A DNA stretch of 60,000 nucleotides from Bolinopsis microptera (Eukaryota; Ctenophora; Tentaculata; Lobata; Bolinopsidae), in NCBI RefSeq assembly GCF_026151205.1, contig NC_087072.1:8358084-8418083 (forward strand). The letters are read 5' to 3'. Below the pieces are notes generated by a model. That model had not been told where the DNA came from. It worked only from the letters and a program-made list of their open reading frames with translations, and did not search any database. Positions 1-9,239 of the stretch are shown piece after piece; position 1 is the stretch's first letter, and every line of letters begins with the position of its first letter. Position numbers and translations under genes: made by a program.

Positions 1-570
1 CCACAAGCCAAATATTTATCAACATCTTGACTAGCTACGCGGTCCTTTTCCGCATGCGCTCGCGCTGTGCTCAAAAATTGACGTCGTCAATCAATCAACA
101 TCAAGATTTTAGTTTTACATTTGACCTTTATGTCAAAAAATCTTTGAATTTTCAATCGGTGGTCGATGTTACCTGAGGACCTCAGGCTTCGTCCTTACTT
201 CGTCACAGGACGATCGGAGCTCGAAGAGCGTAGAGAGTGCTGGCTGGCGTCGTCCTGTGATGGTCGACGTATTTTTGCTTGCTGGGATCCGGCCGAATGA
301 CGCCACATGCAACGTGTAGGGTAAAACTAAAAACGCTTCCCTATATGAGATAATATGACAAAAATTGTTTTGGTCACGTGACCAGTCAATGACATTGATA
401 TTTCGCTGCGGACGGTTTGGTGGAGGGTTAGGGTCAACGTTTATACATTATAGGGTCAAAGTTAGGACTAGAGTTGTACACTATTGACATTGTGAGGGTA
501 ATGGTTAAGGTTTATCACTAGCGACCTTTTCATCTGACCACAATATTGCAAAATGCTATGTTGTATGTCA
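1..570. other. Non-coding repeat-rich flank
   Basis: No credible gene is seen here. A short inverted repeat (CACAGGACGA near 204-214 against TCGTCCTGTGA near 249-260) could form a hairpin. From about 285 to 520 the sequence resembles the dispersed repeat seen more completely at 57011-57315: a GTAGGGTAAAA-like stretch, CGCTTCCC, GTTTTGGTCACGTGACC, then GGGTTAGGGT-type tracts. It is a diverged copy on the plus strand. Confidence 0.6.
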
Positions 571-589
571 CGTGACAAATTTAGCCGAG

Positions 590-945
590 GGTCGGAAGTC
601 GGAGGTCGGAAGTCAGTGGACTCTGTTGGAGTCCGGCGGACTCCGCCAAGCTCCGCCGGACTCCGCCGGATTCAAGTCTGGCGGAGAGGTCCGGTGGAGT
701 CCGCCAAGCACTCCGCCGGAGTCCGCGGCGGACCGGAGTCCGCCTAGTGGCTTAGTCCGCGGCGGACACTCCGCCGAGCCGCCGCGGAGCCGCTCGGAGT
801 CCGCGGCGGACTTTAAAGTCCGCTCGGAGTCCGCCAAAATGTACTCGAGTCCAGTGTAAATACATTTGGCGGAGCACCGCCGGAGTCCGCTCGGAGTCCG
901 CTCGGAGTCCGGCGGCTCCGCCGCGGACTCTACTCCGCGACGGAT
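590..945. repeat. GC-rich GGAGTCCGC low-complexity repeat block
   Basis: About 350 bp built from irregular reiterations of GGAGTCCG, GCGGACTC and CTCCGCCG in both orientations, so short hairpins can form throughout. Composition changes abruptly from the AT-rich flanks. Several short open frames cross it on both strands (for example 572-859 +, 613-837 -), but they translate to Ser/Gly/Pro/Arg-rich repeat peptides, as expected of stop-poor GC-rich DNA, so I do not call a gene. Confidence 0.85.
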
Positions 946-949
946 AGTG

Positions 950-1440
950 CCTTCACCGAAGATATGCGTCAGCGTAATTCAAATGCACGAAACTTAAACA
1001 ATTTTACTATCAATTTGGTGAGAACCTCGCGAATTAGTCATAATTAAGATTTAAGGATAACCCTGGCCTTGACTTCAAGCAAAGATGATTGTTTTCATTA
1101 ATCTCTGTACAATTATGACGGTCCATGATAATGGATCTATAATTTAATTTTAATCCTGTGTAAAAATCCTGTGTAAAAAATCCTGTGTAATCCAATCACA
1201 TATGCAATGCTAACTAAGACATAGCTACTTGAATAAATAATTATAACTCGTGCAAGTCCGAAATGGGCCGTGTGCTGCTTCTAGGAAGTACATATGACAG
1301 TGCATATCAGCACACTGTTGGCTTTCTTAGAGACCTGATGAGAACCAAGCGGAAATCATGATTGCCTGGTAAGCAAGTTCACACTCATTCCGAATGGCGG
1401 TAGACTTTACAGCTACACTGCAGCTTACACTGTAGTGGGA
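950..1440. other. Non-coding stretch with a short direct repeat
   Basis: AT-rich sequence without a gene. The only structure seen is three tandem copies of TCCTGTGTAAAAA at about 1155-1195. Confidence 0.5.
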
Positions 1441-1514
1441 ATCGCGTCACTGATATCCTCCGAGCATAATTACCAGGATAAATCCTGTACCAATCACAGC
1501 TTGGTGACCTGGCC

Positions 1515-1592
1515 TGCCTGCCTCAGACGGGGTTTGAACCCCGGTCTTCCGCTTGGGAGGCGAGTGAATTACCACTACACCACCCGGCCGAC
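1515..1592 (-). repeat. tRNA-Gly(CCC)-derived SINE head or tRNA pseudogene
   Basis: On the minus strand the segment has a good internal pol III promoter: box A TGGTGTAGTGG (1572-1582) and box B GGTTCAAACCC (1530-1540). The D-arm and TTCAAAC T-loop are tRNA-like, and the anticodon loop reads CUCCCAA, so CCC (glycine). The acceptor stem does not pair (5' GGCCGGG against 3' CTGAGGC) and the anticodon stem has a mismatch, so a functional tRNA is unlikely. A tRNA-derived SINE head or a pseudogene fits better. The extent of any SINE body downstream was not determined. Confidence 0.6.
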
Positions 1593-2222
1593 TCGAAATG
1601 ATTAGTATTGCCTTAATTCTGACCAACTCGGTATTGATACTCCGAACTCCTGCAGTTATTTCCTGCACTGAGTGGTGACAAGGATTATAATTACCAGTAC
1701 GACCCGATACAGGCAGGATGTTTTCAGACACTCATATTCTCTTCGACTTCGGATCTTCTTTTGGCGGGCGGGCTGTACATCATATGTCCAGTTATTGCCA
1801 TAGGTAGGTTGCAAAATCGGCTGTCCTATTTTAATTTATAATCGACTGAACTATTAATGGCTAGATCCAGAGTTATGAATAGTACTGGGCTACTTTGTTA
1901 GCCTATGTTATTACTTTAAAACTCCACACAGTGAAACATAAAACAATAATTGCAGCTGTCAGATACATGCATCTTCTAATAAACGAGGACGATAGAAGAA
2001 ATTTGGCGGCAACTATCTCAAGACGGCTATTTGATACACCAACCATTGGCGTTAGAAACTACCGTACTCCTGCTTCTATCGGTAAGATTACGGATTATTG
2101 AGCGAAGAAACATTCTCGCTTATCAATCATACTCTAACATGGATAGTGGATACTATCTTCCCTTACAATAGCTCAAAACATGAATCATTTAATACTTTCA
2201 ACACTACTATATAACAAATAAT

Positions 2223-5200
2223 TTGAGGTATGACAATGGAAAGTCCGCTACGATGATAACAAACAGCGGTGAAGACAAGACAGCAGAAACAGAGAGTGTA
2301 CAGCTACCAGACACCTGTGATCCGGAGATATCTCAACACCTGTCTTCTGAAGGTATTGCTTATGTTACACCTGTTGTTTCTCTGTTATGTGGAATCTGTC
2401 CCAAAGATCTTATATCAGAACCTTGTAGCATTCAATGTGATTCCTGTAAAACATTTTTCCATCCTAAATGTCTTGGTAAGTCTGCACCAGTGGACAGTGA
2501 ACGGTGGGTTTGTCAGAAATGTAGGGATAATGTAGAGAACCAGCAGATCATTGATGCTCCTGACGAGGAAAATGATATCTGTTATAACTGTCCCGTATGT
2601 AGGAGTGTTGTGGGGGATTCGGATAAGGCATTGGGTTGTGATGGCTGTGAAGAATGGTTCCATGCACCTTGTTTGTTTATCAGTGAAACCGAGTACGCTG
2701 AGATGGATAATGAAGAGATATGGTTTTGTGATACTTGTCAAGCAGTGAAAGCAAACAAAATTAATTGGGGCTCAATGGTTGGTGAAGAGTTGATAGCTGA
2801 GAAAGTCCAAGCTGTTTATCAAGAGATGGTGACATGGAGAAAGAATCTTTTCCTAGTTCCCAGAGGTAAATCAGGTAGCGACTTTATAAAAGAACTGACT
2901 CGGCTCATCCTCTTATTTGCAGATGCTACCAAGTGGGAAAGGCTATCGTTCGCACTGGTTCATATCTTCTTGCCAATCATGTTGCAAAAACCGTCAAGCA
3001 AGTCAAAAGCAAGAGACCATGTAACATATCTCACCAAGCGTTTGGTTAAATGGAAAAATGGAGAACTTGACGATCTAATGATGGAGTGCAGGAGTATTCA
3101 GAAAGCCTTGGTGCAGCAACAAAAAATCAGCGAGGAATCCAGGAAGAAGAGTTTCTGCCGACTAATGCTTCTTGGGAAAGTTAAACAAGCCACCAAATTT
3201 GTTGACAGTTCCAATGACACCTTAGGAGTTCACAGCCTAACAGCAAACATTAAACAGGTCCTTGGGGAGAAACACCCTCCAGCTGTTAAAGCAGATCCAG
3301 TTGTTCTGCACCCTCACAGTACTCCTCCACCTCAGGAAGTGATATTTGAGAGGATCGACGCAGAGACTGTCAAGAGGGCTTGTTTATATTTGGATGGATC
3401 AGGCGGCCCAACACTAACGGACTCAGATTTGTGGAAGCATATCATCTGCAGCGAATCATTTGGCAAAGCATCAGTGACACTTGCTGAGTCTATAGCAATT
3501 GTTGCAAGGCGCCTTTGTAGAGAAGATATCCATCATAGCTGTCTGAAAGAGTTCACTGCATGCAGATTAATCCCTCTTGATAAAGGCCAGGATAAGAACG
3601 GGAAACCTGGTGTAAGACCAATTGGAATCGGCGAGATATTGCGCAGAATCATTGGAAAAGCAGTTATAATGTCTTTCAAAACTGATATACAATATGCTGC
3701 TGGCCCACTGCAGACCTGTGCAGGGCTCAAATCAGGAATAGAGGCTTCCATTCATGCAATGAGACAGATCTGGGAAGACAGTGACACTGAAGCAATACTA
3801 CAGGTTGACGCTGATAATGCGTTCAATCGTCTTAATAGAGAAGCAGCCCTTCACAATGTTCATGAGATCTGTCCTCCGCTCTATCAGTATCTAAAGAACC
3901 ACTACCAAAAGCCAGCAGACCTGATCATTAATACTACCGAGGACCACTACCAACTTAAGTCTGAGGAAGGTTCAACTCAGGGAGATGTAGCAGCAATGGC
4001 ATTCTATGCGTTAGGGATCAAGCCTCTAGTTGATGACCTAGCCACAGCCTCCAAGCCCAGTGTTTGCAAACAGTCTTGGTATGCAGACGACAGTAGTGCT
4101 GGTGGAAAGATTGAAGGTATTAAGTTATGGTGGGATACGCTGTTGGAGCAAGGACCAAAGTATGGATATTACCCAAAAGCCAGTAAGACCGTCCTGATTG
4201 TGAAGAATAGCGAGGACCTAGATCTTGCGCAGAAAGTATTCTCAGGCACTGGTATTAAAATTGAGTCTGAAGGAGAACGCCATTTGGGTGCAGCAATTGG
4301 CAGCGAAGCTTTTAAGAACAAATATGTCTCAGATAAAGTCTATAAATGGTGTCAGGACATCAAGCTGTTGTCATCAATTGCTGTTGAGGAGCCCCAAGCT
4401 GCTTTGACTGCATATACTAAGGGAATTTGTCACCGGTGGACGTTCATTCAGAGGACCATCCCGGGTATAAGTCACTTGTTTCAACCATTGGAGGATTGCA
4501 TCAGAACAGATTTTATTCCAGCAATCTTGGGTAAGAACGTATCAGACTTGGACCGCTCCATATTTGCATTGCCAGTCAGACATGGTGGCCTAGGTATCTC
4601 CAACCCAGTTGAAAACTGCAATAGAGAATTCACAGCCTCAGTCACCATCACAAAAGACCTCACAGACCTCATTATCAACCAGCAAAACACCCTTGAACAT
4701 TACAACATGTCAATTCAAAATGACACTATAAAAAGTCTCAAGGCAATCAAGGAGAAACACTTATTTACGGTTAGCAAATCAATAGAGGACAGTGTAAGAG
4801 ATCCCAACCTAAAGAGATCTCTCCAGTTCATCAAAGAGAAAGGTTCAGGATGTTGGCTTACTGCACTTCCATTGAAGAGATTTGGCTACTCCCTGAACAA
4901 GATTGAGTTCCGTGATGCTCTATACTTGCGTTATGGTTGGGAGATCCCTAACACCCCATTTCACTGTGCTTGTGGAGAGAGAAATAATGTGAATCACACA
5001 CTTATATGCAAGAAAGGTGGCTATGTTTCTATGAGACACAACAACATCCGCGATCTAAATGCAGAGCTGCAGCGTGAAGTATGCAGAGATGTAGTGACTG
5101 AGCCAGCATTGATACCCCTTGATAATGAAGAAATTGTTGGTACCAATGCTGATAGAGCTGCACCTGATGTATCCTCACGAGGTCTCTGGAGCACATTTGA

Positions 5201-5612
5201 ACGAACATTCTTTGATGTCTGTGTTACCCACCCCAACTCACCCACATATGTCAAAAAAGATATGGAACAGATCTATAAAGCTCATGAAATGAGGAAAATG
5301 AAAAAGTACAACAACAGAATCATCCAGGTGGAAAAAGGCACCTTTACCCCACTTATATACTCAACAAATGGCGGATGGGGTCCACAAGCCACAAGATACC
5401 ACAAGAGACTCGCTGAAAAACTATCCCAGAAGAGAGGAGAAGACTATGCGGCTATTATGTGTTACATGCGCACAAGGATTAGATTCTCAATCCTCAGGAG
5501 CACCCTGATAGCGGTCAGGGGTGAGAGAGGGAGACGGCAATCGTATACATTGCCAGTCAGTGTAACTTCGTTTAACTTGATACCTGCCACCATGGACTAT
5601 GAATGTTTCTAG
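2223..5612 (+). CDS. Non-LTR retrotransposon polyprotein: PHD-PHD-RT-restriction-like endonuclease
   Basis: One unbroken 1129-codon frame. The codon at 2223 is TTG; the first ATG is at 2253, giving 1119 residues. Numbering from 2223, two PHD-type zinc fingers lie at residues 56-100 (CGIC, CDSC, FH..C, WVCQKC) and 123-172 (CPVC, CDGC, WFH..C, WFCDTC). The reverse transcriptase spans about 447-690: LIPLDKG and RPIGIGE early blocks, VDADNAFNRL (catalytic Asp529), STQGD, YADD at 620-623 and HLGAAIG. The C-terminus has C915-C917-H925-C929, then RH at 938-939, PD at 981-982 and D998 in FFDVCV, the signature of the restriction-like endonuclease of R2/NeSL-type LINEs. There is no AP-endonuclease. The element would reverse-transcribe its RNA at a nicked target; PHD fingers suggest, by inference, chromatin-guided targeting. 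It probably sits in an intron of the gene whose last exon is at 5925. The open frame argues for recent activity. The clade is not assigned. Confidence 0.93.
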   Translation: MRYDNGKSATMITNSGEDKTAETESVQLPDTCDPEISQHLSSEGIAYVTPVVSLLCGICPKDLISEPCSIQCDSCKTFFHPKCLGKSAPVDSERWVCQKCRDNVENQQIIDAPDEENDICYNCPVCRSVVGDSDKALGCDGCEEWFHAPCLFISETEYAEMDNEEIWFCDTCQAVKANKINWGSMVGEELIAEKVQAVYQEMVTWRKNLFLVPRGKSGSDFIKELTRLILLFADATKWERLSFALVHIFLPIMLQKPSSKSKARDHVTYLTKRLVKWKNGELDDLMMECRSIQKALVQQQKISEESRKKSFCRLMLLGKVKQATKFVDSSNDTLGVHSLTANIKQVLGEKHPPAVKADPVVLHPHSTPPPQEVIFERIDAETVKRACLYLDGSGGPTLTDSDLWKHIICSESFGKASVTLAESIAIVARRLCREDIHHSCLKEFTACRLIPLDKGQDKNGKPGVRPIGIGEILRRIIGKAVIMSFKTDIQYAAGPLQTCAGLKSGIEASIHAMRQIWEDSDTEAILQVDADNAFNRLNREAALHNVHEICPPLYQYLKNHYQKPADLIINTTEDHYQLKSEEGSTQGDVAAMAFYALGIKPLVDDLATASKPSVCKQSWYADDSSAGGKIEGIKLWWDTLLEQGPKYGYYPKASKTVLIVKNSEDLDLAQKVFSGTGIKIESEGERHLGAAIGSEAFKNKYVSDKVYKWCQDIKLLSSIAVEEPQAALTAYTKGICHRWTFIQRTIPGISHLFQPLEDCIRTDFIPAILGKNVSDLDRSIFALPVRHGGLGISNPVENCNREFTASVTITKDLTDLIINQQNTLEHYNMSIQNDTIKSLKAIKEKHLFTVSKSIEDSVRDPNLKRSLQFIKEKGSGCWLTALPLKRFGYSLNKIEFRDALYLRYGWEIPNTPFHCACGERNNVNHTLICKKGGYVSMRHNNIRDLNAELQREVCRDVVTEPALIPLDNEEIVGTNADRAAPDVSSRGLWSTFERTFFDVCVTHPNSPTYVKKDMEQIYKAHEMRKMKKYNNRIIQVEKGTFTPLIYSTNGGWGPQATRYHKRLAEKLSQKRGEDYAAIMCYMRTRIRFSILRSTLIAVRGERGRRQSYTLPVSVTSFNLIPATMDYECF

Positions 5613-5924
5613 ACACTATCGTTTTGATATTGAGATATTGGTATCTCAGATCACGTGTACATCGTTCCTTTTTTTATGACACAGTAATTTATTGACACTC
5701 ACAGCTATAATTTTAATCATTGAATCAGTATTTTTATCTATTAACTTATTACATATTTGTGCTCTGCTTTAGCATCACTTGACTATTTAAAAAAATTGTT
5801 TGTTCAGGCCATGACCTTATAGTCAGCTAGTTGGCCATTACTATATTATGTGTATATTGTTTGAATATTCTTTCTCCATTTTACTAAGTTATTGAAATGT
5901 GACGAAATTCACTAATCATTTCAG
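5613..5924 (+). other. Retrotransposon 3' flank and intron 3' end
   Basis: AT-rich, no gene. The retrotransposon 3' UTR and its junction with host sequence must lie here or nearby, but I cannot see a clean poly(A) tail or a target-site duplication. The stretch ends in a pyrimidine-rich ATCATTTCAG acceptor at 5924. Confidence 0.5.
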
Positions 5925-6394
5925 GATTTATGGGTTTGCTAACGGCGTGTCCTTGGCTGCTGTACAAGATAACCAAAGCTGGAGAAAACAACGAGCACCC
6001 TCGTTTACTAGTAGAGCTGCTCCAACTCCTTCTCTCCCTCAGTTCCGTCCTTGTTCCTGGCATCTACCTCGCCACTGTACCCACCTACTTCAGACAAGTC
6101 TTCTCACAAGACAGGTTCCCTTATCTTTATAAAATTGGTTTCGGCAGGAAGATCCCAGTTCGGAACAGCAGTAAAAGGCGGCAGTTTAGAAGGGATATTT
6201 TAGAGAAGCCTATAACTACGATTCAGGAGGAGGAGGAGAGCGAGGAGTACATTGAACTTCCGGCTGTGACTATTACAATTCAGGGGAGTAGTCCTAAGTC
6301 TCAGCAACGGAAAGTTGAGGATGGAATAACTTTTAAGAATGGCCATGCTTCAGTCAATGGGTCTGAAAATGTTGAGTTGATACCTTCTGTATAG
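5925..6394 (+). CDS. C-terminal exon of a probable rhodopsin-type GPCR
   Basis: The exon begins after a TTTCAG acceptor (5924) with two bases completing an upstream codon, and ends at a TAG stop. It encodes about 156 residues. Two hydrophobic helices are visible: GFMGLLTACPWLLYKI, and a longer one centred on ELLQLLLSLSSVLVPGIYLA, followed by PTYFRQVF. The order resembles TM6, TM7 and helix 8 of class A receptors. VPGIY aligns with NPxxY with the Asn replaced by Val, and CPW recalls the CWxP motif of TM6. The tail has basic patches (SKRRQFRR) and an acidic run (EEEESEEYIE), as in a cytosolic regulatory tail. Upstream exons were not found and may lie beyond the window's left edge. Another multi-pass membrane protein is possible. 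Two ATTTA/AATAAA-rich stretches follow, with AATAAA near 6706. Confidence 0.5.
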
Positions 6395-6399
6395 CTCAA

Positions 6400-7165
6400 A
6401 GGATCCTATTATTAGATATGGTTACTTAATGAACTATATCACCAGGCACTGACACTTTTTATCTGTAGTCAGCACATCTAATTCTGTGTTTCAATCTACA
6501 AGGGAACAATATTGAAATAGTCATTGGCTATCTTGTATGGGACAGACAATGTCTTGAGGAAATGTTTCATCATTGATTGAATGAATTCGTAATGAAGTTT
6601 TAAATGTTTTATTAATCCTTCTCATCTATTGATTGATTGAAAGCCCCTCGTAAGGGGATTGTCTCTAATGGAATAATTTATTGTTTACATCATAGTCAGT
6701 TAAAAATAAAAACCCTAATTGGCACTCCTGAAAACATAACTACAAGAAAATATATCAAAACTAAATAGAAAAATGAGGTCAAATGTAATAAATCGTAACA
6801 AACTGCAAATTATTGGAATATACATTTTGAATTCGTTATTTAATGGCACGCAGCAAATTATAAAAAATGTAATAAAAGTTAGGCAAAAGTTTTGTTCGCT
6901 AATCAAATTTACAATGGGTTTAAGTTTCAAATTAATTTCACTGTACAGATTATTTTAAAATTACAGATTATAAACATAGCATTGATTAGGTTTGGTAAAA
7001 AAGTGATAGGAATTGAAAAACAAATTAGAAACTCAATTCTGGACGTTGGAATTCTTTTGAACCCGCTTGAATAGTCAAAACTGTGAAATTCGGTACAAGA
7101 AAGTTCATATTCAATGTTCATATTTGAATGTTTCACATAATCCCATAATCAATCAATCATTATGA
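6400..7165. other. 3' UTR and AT-rich intergenic sequence
   Basis: No gene. A possible 3' UTR of the preceding exon is followed by AT-rich DNA with short spurious open frames on both strands (6715-7136) that show no coding character. Confidence 0.5.
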
Positions 7166-8100
7166 TAATCATGTTTCAATTTTTGTGATTTTCCATTTTT
7201 AAATTTTATCCGAGAAATGTAATTTCCAGTACCTTCAACCTTAATTGTTATCATGCAATGCATGGTTAACCGTTAACAGACAAATCCCAGTGAAATTTTG
7301 GTCCAAGAAAGTTAATATTAGAATATTTTCTACCGAGCGTGCTAAATCACTCTACACTCGAACTTCGAGATAATTCCAAATTACTAACTGATGTATTTTT
7401 GAACGCTGATTCCGAGTCACCCCACACGACATAAGGTTAAGAAGCTCTCCTGGTGAGTTATCAGCGAAAAACTGTCCCGATCACGTGACATGGCCTGATT
7501 TCTCGTTAGGGTTTTAGCATCTAGGCTTCAGTTAGGGATTGGGTGGGGTTGGAGTGGAGTGTTAAGGTTTTGAATAGTCTATCACGGCCATATAGAGGAC
7601 GTGATTAAGTAAGTCACGTGTAGAGTGATTAATCATCATCCTATTTCTACGGTAGTACATTTTGGCGATTTCCCATTTTTAGAAGCTTTCTCCGGGAATC
7701 TAACTTTCAGTACATAAATTGTATCTTATGCTATCTATACTTAACTGGCTAATTGGTCGGCAGAGAGTAATTTGGTCAAAACTAATATTCAGAACTTAAA
7801 ATTTCATATCTAAGTGTTCCAAAATATCCCATTTTGGTGATTTTTAATATTTTACTGCTTTCGCCGGCTATAACTTCCAGTAGCTTAATTTTGTGTTATG
7901 CCATCCATAGTTAACTGACATATTGGTCAGAGGAGCAATTAATTCGGTCAAAGGAAAGTTTATATTTAAAAGTTTCCCTTTATGTCTCATTTTGTTGATT
8001 TTCAATTCGATCTGCTCCAATTATTCAGTCGTGTCTTGTGCCATCCACAGTGAACTCACTAACTGATCACGAAAAAATTCATTTAAAACAGTGGACACGA
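7165..8100 (+). repeat. Diverged tandem repeat, about 170-180 bp unit, interrupted by an E-box repeat
   Basis: At least four related units begin near 7165, 7660, 7830 and 7985. Each carries the same order of short blocks: CCATTTT then TGATTTT, a CTTTC(T)CCG-like block, TAACTTCCAGTA, a TTGT..TATGCCATCCA-like block, AGTTAACTGAC, ATTGGTCA, then GGTCAAA and AAAGTT. The first unit is separated from the rest by about 7380-7600, which holds a copy of the dispersed E-box/TTAGGG-like repeat (ATCACGTGAC near 7480, GTTAGGG tracts 7500-7560). The units are too diverged to be a young satellite. Confidence 0.65.
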
Positions 8101-8868
8101 TTAAAGTAAACTGGACTGATTCCGAGTATTACTAGCACAGATACGACTTAGATGTGATTGAGTCAGCTAGCGTATACGTAATCAGGACGTACGTGCGCGG
8201 CTCGACTAATCGATTTATTGCGTGGGATACCTTTTACTTACATCTAAGCGTGTTCCAAAATAGACCAATCACGGAAGTCCGTTAGCCACAAATTGCCAGC
8301 GTCACATTCGAACAGAAAATGGATATATCGAACACAACTTTTGGACAAGACAATCTATCGATTACCAATACATCGTTGGAGAGTAACCGCTAAATTAATA
8401 GTACATTTCTCCCTAGAACATTACATTAACATTGGTAAGTGGAGAATTAACAAATCTTTTATCTCCAAAACAAGGTCGAAATTCTCAATTATAAATATTA
8501 CAATCCGGTATAACAATATAAACTTTAAGACAAAAAACAAAAAAAGAACTTAGAAGACTTAAAAATATCGCACCCAAGAACAATTTCAAATTTTTACCAA
8601 GCTTCAAGTCTTTTATCATAAACTCTTAAAATCTTGATCTGTTAAATATGTTGTATCGCTTTACTGTGTAGCAAAAAATCTTCATTTTCTAAATTTAGCT
8701 CTTTTTCTTTAGTTAGTTTGGTGGTGCAGGAGATCACAGAAAGTTGCTGCCCCGAGAATCTGAAATGGTTTTAATCCGTAAGATTTTTGTCAAGACACCT
8801 AATCATCAGAGAATGTCAAAATTAGTGAAATTTTCTTAATTTTATTATATATAATTATTCATGAAGAG
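8100..8868. other. Non-coding AT-rich stretch
   Basis: No supported gene. The 86-codon frame at 8293-8553 is rich in Lys, Ile and Asn and looks like chance AT-rich DNA. The missing 3' exon(s) of the TEX261-like gene on the minus strand may lie here, but I could not identify one with confidence. Confidence 0.4.
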
Positions 8869-8876
8869 GGTATAGA

Positions 8877-9165
8877 CAGTGGCGTAACGAAAGGCCCTGC
8901 TGACCCCGCTGTGCAGGGGGGCGCCGTCTTAGGGGGGCGCCAAATCGTCGTTTGAATGTGGGACAATTTCGAAAACTTAACTAAAGTACTAGCAAAACTG
9001 CGCGTTTTGCTCTAGATACACACTTTTTTAGAGATTTTACCGGCGTATTCTTTAAAATCACCTAATTTGTTCAATTTAAGGGAGGGGCACCAAAAGGGGA
9101 GGGGGCGCCAACAGGGGGGCGCTTTTTTCGGCAGGGGGGCGCCAACAGGCAACGTTACGCCACTG
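8877..9165. mobile_element. hAT-type MITE with 8-bp target duplication
   Basis: A 289-bp non-coding element bounded by terminal inverted repeats CAGTGGCGTAAC (8877-8888) and GTTACGCCACTG (9154-9165). Both ends continue into GGGGGGCGCC-rich subterminal repeats. It is flanked by a perfect 8-bp direct repeat, GGTATAGA (8869-8876 and 9166-9173), the hallmark of hAT transposition. It encodes nothing and would need a transposase in trans. It lies downstream of exon 5 of the TEX261-like gene, so probably in its last intron. A second, garbled copy is at 25050-25530. Confidence 0.93.
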
Positions 9166-9239
9166 GGTATAGAACCAGGAATACAAAGTTTATACAGATA
9201 ATATTACTGCGAACATATTAAAATATAAATGAAACTTAC

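Noticed and set aside
572-859. Open frames in the GC-rich block
   Set aside because: Frames are open on both strands because the repeat unit lacks stops; the peptides are repeat translations.
1515-1592. Functional tRNA-Gly gene
   Set aside because: The acceptor stem does not pair and the anticodon stem has a mismatch, although both pol III boxes are good.
1895-2101. 68-codon frame before the RLE-type retrotransposon
   Set aside because: No recognisable domain and no splice or ORF relation to the element. Could be its 5' UTR.
2223-2225. Start of the RLE-type retrotransposon protein at 2223
   Set aside because: The codon is TTG; the first ATG in frame is at 2253, so residues 1-10 are probably not translated.
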